6,335 nt of DNA, from contig JANQMQ010000222.1 in the NCBI GenBank assembly GCA_028279995.1, positions 1-6,335 on the forward strand. The letters are read 5' to 3'. Below, in pieces: positions 4,110 through 6,335 of this stretch. The notes below the pieces were generated by a model, which did no database searches, was not told the DNA's origin, and saw only the letters and a list, made by a program, of their open reading frames with translations. Both the position numbers and the translations under genes were made by a program. Numbering within the stretch: position 1 is the first letter of the stretch; every line of letters begins with the position of its first letter. Source of the stretch: Candidatus Phaeomarinibacter sp. (GTDB lineage: Bacteria; Pseudomonadota; Alphaproteobacteria; CGMCC-115125).

Positions 4110-5498
4110 ATGAGCGATCTGGAAGGTGCAATCGACCGCACGGTTGATGTAGCGGTGGTCGGGGCCGGAATGGCCGGGATCAAGGCGGCGCTTGAACTTG
4201 AAGCCCGCGGGATGTCGGTGTGTCTGCTGGAAGCGCGCGACCGGGTCGGCGGACGGCTGAAGCCGGGCCACATTGCCGGGCACAAGATCGACAAGGGTGG
4301 CCAGTGGGTTGGCCCGCAACAGAAACTGCTGCTGGCGGAAGCGCAGGCGCAGGGCGTTGAGAAGTATGACCAGTACAACACCGGCAAGTCGGTGCTGCAC
4401 TACAAGGGCGCGATCAAGAACTCGAACAGCGAACTACCGAAGATGCCGCTGGTGTCTCTGCTGGAGTTGCAACGTGTCGTCTCCAAGCTGGACAAGCTCG
4501 CCTACACGCTGCCTGCGGACGCGCCTTGGACGGTGCGCGATGCGGAGGCGTTGGACAGCCAGACCTTCGAAAGCTGGATCCAGGCCAATGTGTGGACTGA
4601 AGCGGCGCGCGAGTTCTTGCGGATCGTCACACGCTCGCTCTTTTGCTGCGAACCCAAGCATGTGTCGTTTCTCTATTTCCTGGATTACGTTCGCGGCGGC
4701 GAGGGCATTGACGTGCTGACCGGCGTTTCCGGTGGTGCGCAGGAAGCGAAGTTTCGCGGCGGGGCACACCAGATCACCGAGAAGATGGCAGCCAAGCTCA
4801 CGTCACCGGTGGTGTATGATGCGCCGGCACGCTCGATCCTGCAGCATGATGACGGTGTTGTGGTGATGACCGATCGCGGCACCGTGCGCGCCGACAGGGT
4901 GGTCATCGCGATCCCGCCGGCGCTGGCGAGCCGCATTGACTACGCCAATGGATTGCCGGTGCATCGCGACCATCTGATGCAGCGGATGCCCATGGGCACA
5001 GTCATCAAGGTGCATGTTGCGTATGACAAACCGTTCTGGCGGGACAAGGGTCTCTCCGGCATGGCGGTGAGCGATACGCTGGCGTGCAACGTGCTGTTTG
5101 ATCAGAGTCCGGAAGACCTGTCCTGCGGGATTCTTGTCGGCTTCTTCGATGCGGATGCGGCGGCGGAGTACACGACCCAGGGAGACAACGCGAGGCGCAA
5201 CGCGGTGATCGAGGCTGCGACGCAGTTCTTCGGCCAGGAAGCGCAGAACCCGATTGACTATGTGGACAATGACTGGCTGGCGGAAGAGTGGAGCAAAGGC
5301 TGCTATGTGGCGCATATGGCGCCGGGCGTCATGACCACCTTCGGTGCTGCCCTGCGTGAGCCGTGTGGCCGCATTCACTGGGCGGGCACGGAGACGGCGA
5401 CGCAATGGCAGGGCTATATGGACGGCGCGCTGCAATCCGGCATTCGTGTGGCGGCGGAGATCGCCGAACAGCGGGGCCTGCGGATGGCGGCGGAGTAA
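4110..5498 (+). CDS. Flavin monoamine oxidase family FAD-dependent amine oxidase (first of tandem pair)
   Basis: This 462-residue flavoenzyme is predicted to oxidise an amine to an imine (then aldehyde plus ammonia), with oxygen or another acceptor taking the electrons. The Rossmann FAD motif is VVGAGMAG (16-23), followed by the ribose-binding acid E41 in EARDRVGGR. GGQWVGPQQ (63-71) and C-terminal WAGTETATQWQGYMDGA (424-440) are monoamine-oxidase hallmarks. Aligned by motif with human MAO-B, it keeps the flavin-attachment Cys (C398 in SKGCY; C397 in MAO-B), the aromatic-cage tyrosines (Y399, Y436; Y398, Y435) and the flavin-interacting Lys (K300; K296). A covalent cysteinyl-FAD is therefore plausible. 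The C-terminal membrane anchor of eukaryotic MAO is missing and there is no signal peptide, so it is likely cytoplasmic. A strong GGGAGGA lies before the start. It diverges from a TetR gene and is followed by a paralogue. The substrate is not readable from sequence. Confidence 0.93.
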   Translation: MSDLEGAIDRTVDVAVVGAGMAGIKAALELEARGMSVCLLEARDRVGGRLKPGHIAGHKIDKGGQWVGPQQKLLLAEAQAQGVEKYDQYNTGKSVLHYKGAIKNSNSELPKMPLVSLLELQRVVSKLDKLAYTLPADAPWTVRDAEALDSQTFESWIQANVWTEAAREFLRIVTRSLFCCEPKHVSFLYFLDYVRGGEGIDVLTGVSGGAQEAKFRGGAHQITEKMAAKLTSPVVYDAPARSILQHDDGVVVMTDRGTVRADRVVIAIPPALASRIDYANGLPVHRDHLMQRMPMGTVIKVHVAYDKPFWRDKGLSGMAVSDTLACNVLFDQSPEDLSCGILVGFFDADAAAEYTTQGDNARRNAVIEAATQFFGQEAQNPIDYVDNDWLAEEWSKGCYVAHMAPGVMTTFGAALREPCGRIHWAGTETATQWQGYMDGALQSGIRVAAEIAEQRGLRMAAE

Positions 5499-5505
5499 AC
5501 GGCCG

Positions 5506-5532
5506 AAACATCATCACTTCTGCCTGATGTTT
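5506..5532 (+). repeat. 8-bp inverted repeat after the first amine oxidase
   Basis: AAACATCA (5506-5513) and TGATGTTT (5525-5532) are perfect complements around an 11-nt loop, starting 7 bp after the stop. The stem is AT-rich and lacks a U-tract beyond its own TTT, so it is at most a weak terminator or a 3'-end stabiliser; read-through into the second oxidase is likely. Confidence 0.3.
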
Positions 5533-5554
5533 GTGCGGACGCCTTGATTCTTGA

Positions 5555-5605
5555 TGCGATCGCCGCAACCTGTGTGCGACCAGAACAGACAAGTCAGGGA
5601 TCGCA
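5555..5605 (+). repeat. Complementary heptamers flanking the second oxidase ribosome binding site
   Basis: TGCGATC (5555-5561) is the exact complement of GATCGCA (5599-5605), which overlaps the end of the AGGGA ribosome binding site and abuts the ATG. Pairing would partly mask translation initiation. The 37-nt loop and only 7 pairs make this speculative. Confidence 0.2.
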
Positions 5606-6335
5606 ATGCAAGCCGGCCACCTCAACGACCTGCCCGAACAAGTGGATATTGTTGTCGTCGGCGCCGGATTCGCGGGGTTGACGGCCGCGCGCGTGCTCGA
5701 AGCGAGAGGCCTTTCAGTCTGTGTCGTCGAGGCGCGGTCGCGGGCGGGCGGGCGTACCATGGCCGGAACAGTTGCCGGGGTTCCGGTTGATCTGGGCGGG
5801 CAGTGGCTGGGGACGCATCAGACGCTGATCATGGCGGAGGTCGCGGCTCAGGGCCTTACGCTCGACCGGCAATACGAGACCGGGCGTTTTGCCCTTCACC
5901 TGCTCGGCAAGAGGAAGAGTTTCAGCGAGGACGAGGACGGTCTGTCATTTGCGGCCTCGCGGGATCTGGTGCGCGCGCGGCATCGTCTTGATGCCATGGC
6001 GATGTCGCTGCCGGACGATGCCTGGCGTGGCGACATGGCCGGAACATGGGATGCGCAGACGCTGGAAACCTGGATTTCGCGCAACATGTGGACGACCGCG
6101 TCGGCGCAGTATCTGCGGCTCTTCGTGCGGTCCGTGTTTTCCTGCGAGACACAGCAGATGTCGCTGCTGTGCTTCCTCGACCAACTGCGTGCGGCAGGCG
6201 GATTTGAAGTTGCAGACGGCGTGGAAGGCGGAGCGCAGGAGTTCACCGTGCGCGGCGGCATGCAGCAGGTTGCCGAGGGAATTGCGCGCGACCTTCAGGG
6301 TCCGGTCTGCTTCGAATGGCCCGCACTGGCGCTTC
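5606..6335 (+). CDS. Flavin monoamine oxidase family protein, second of tandem pair, N-terminal part
   Basis: The gene runs off the right edge after 243 codons. It opens MQAGHLNDLPEQVDIVVVGAGFAGLTAARVLEAR; the FAD-binding motif is GAGFAG (19-24), with E42 in VEARSRAGGR and GGQWLGTHQ (64-72), all matching the first oxidase. Further parallels are SLPDDAW (134-140), LETWISRNMW (153-162), LRLFVRSVFSCE (170-181) and EGGAQEFTVRGG (207-218), each aligning with a corresponding stretch of the first enzyme. It is clearly a paralogue, diverged but colinear. The catalytic C-terminus, including the possible FAD-linking Cys and cage tyrosines, is outside the window. The start at 5606 has AGGGA 5 nt upstream and gives the expected short lead-in to the FAD motif. 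It lies 107 bp after the first oxidase, same strand, with no strong terminator or promoter between, so it is probably in the same operon. Confidence 0.9.
   Translation, partial: MQAGHLNDLPEQVDIVVVGAGFAGLTAARVLEARGLSVCVVEARSRAGGRTMAGTVAGVPVDLGGQWLGTHQTLIMAEVAAQGLTLDRQYETGRFALHLLGKRKSFSEDEDGLSFAASRDLVRARHRLDAMAMSLPDDAWRGDMAGTWDAQTLETWISRNMWTTASAQYLRLFVRSVFSCETQQMSLLCFLDQLRAAGGFEVADGVEGGAQEFTVRGGMQQVAEGIARDLQGPVCFEWPALAL

Noticed and set aside
4021..4131. Extension of the second TetR protein to an ATG at 4131
   Set aside because: It would run through the divergent promoters, the palindrome and the start of the opposing amine oxidase.
4803..5435. 210-codon minus-strand open frame inside the first amine oxidase
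   Set aside because: It is rich in Arg and His with no domain, the usual antisense shadow of a high-GC gene; the plus-strand frame is fully explained by the oxidase.

Overview
The window looks like chromosomal DNA of a GC-rich Gram-negative bacterium, most likely an alphaproteobacterium. This rests on strong G/C preference at third codon positions, a bacterioferritin/Bfd pair, and neighbouring TetR-controlled catabolic genes; no rRNA or other phylogenetic marker is present. No tRNA, rRNA, CRISPR array or insertion sequence was seen. Coding density is high, and no gene-free stretch reaches 300 bases. The longest gap is about 200 bases, between bfd and its upstream neighbour.

Left module (1-1900). 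A thiolase, cut by the window edge, lies just downstream of a TetR-family regulator on the minus strand. Diverging from the regulator on the plus strand is a haloalkane dehalogenase of the DhlA-like (HLD-I) type. The 41-bp divergent gap holds a perfect 18-bp palindrome, the obvious candidate operator for the regulator. The transcript of the dehalogenase probably ends at a strong intrinsic terminator at 1975-2010.

Iron cassette (about 1900-2900). Bacterioferritin (bfr, plus) and the bacterioferritin-associated ferredoxin (bfd, minus) converge on each other. Bfr stores iron; Bfd donates electrons to release it. A 19-bp Fur-box-like inverted repeat fills the spacer of the predicted bfd promoter, which fits derepression of bfd in iron starvation. 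The HLD/bfr terminator-like hairpin lies immediately in front of the bfr ribosome binding site, so it may also act in the bfr leader.

Middle and right module (2954-6335). An unrecognised 75-residue protein with its own terminator is followed, going right, by a second TetR-family regulator (both minus). Diverging from that regulator on the plus strand are two tandem paralogous flavin monoamine-oxidase-family enzymes, the second cut by the window edge. The 89-bp divergent gap carries a palindrome (TAAACG/CGTTTA) sitting in the spacers of predicted promoters on both strands.

Overall the window shows two modules of the same design (TetR regulator, palindromic operator, divergent catabolic enzyme) flanking a conserved iron-storage pair. 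The individual families are known. The less usual points are the dehalogenase/thiolase pairing, the tandem amine oxidases, the small unknown protein and the regulatory architecture. I found no evidence for a wholly new type of system.
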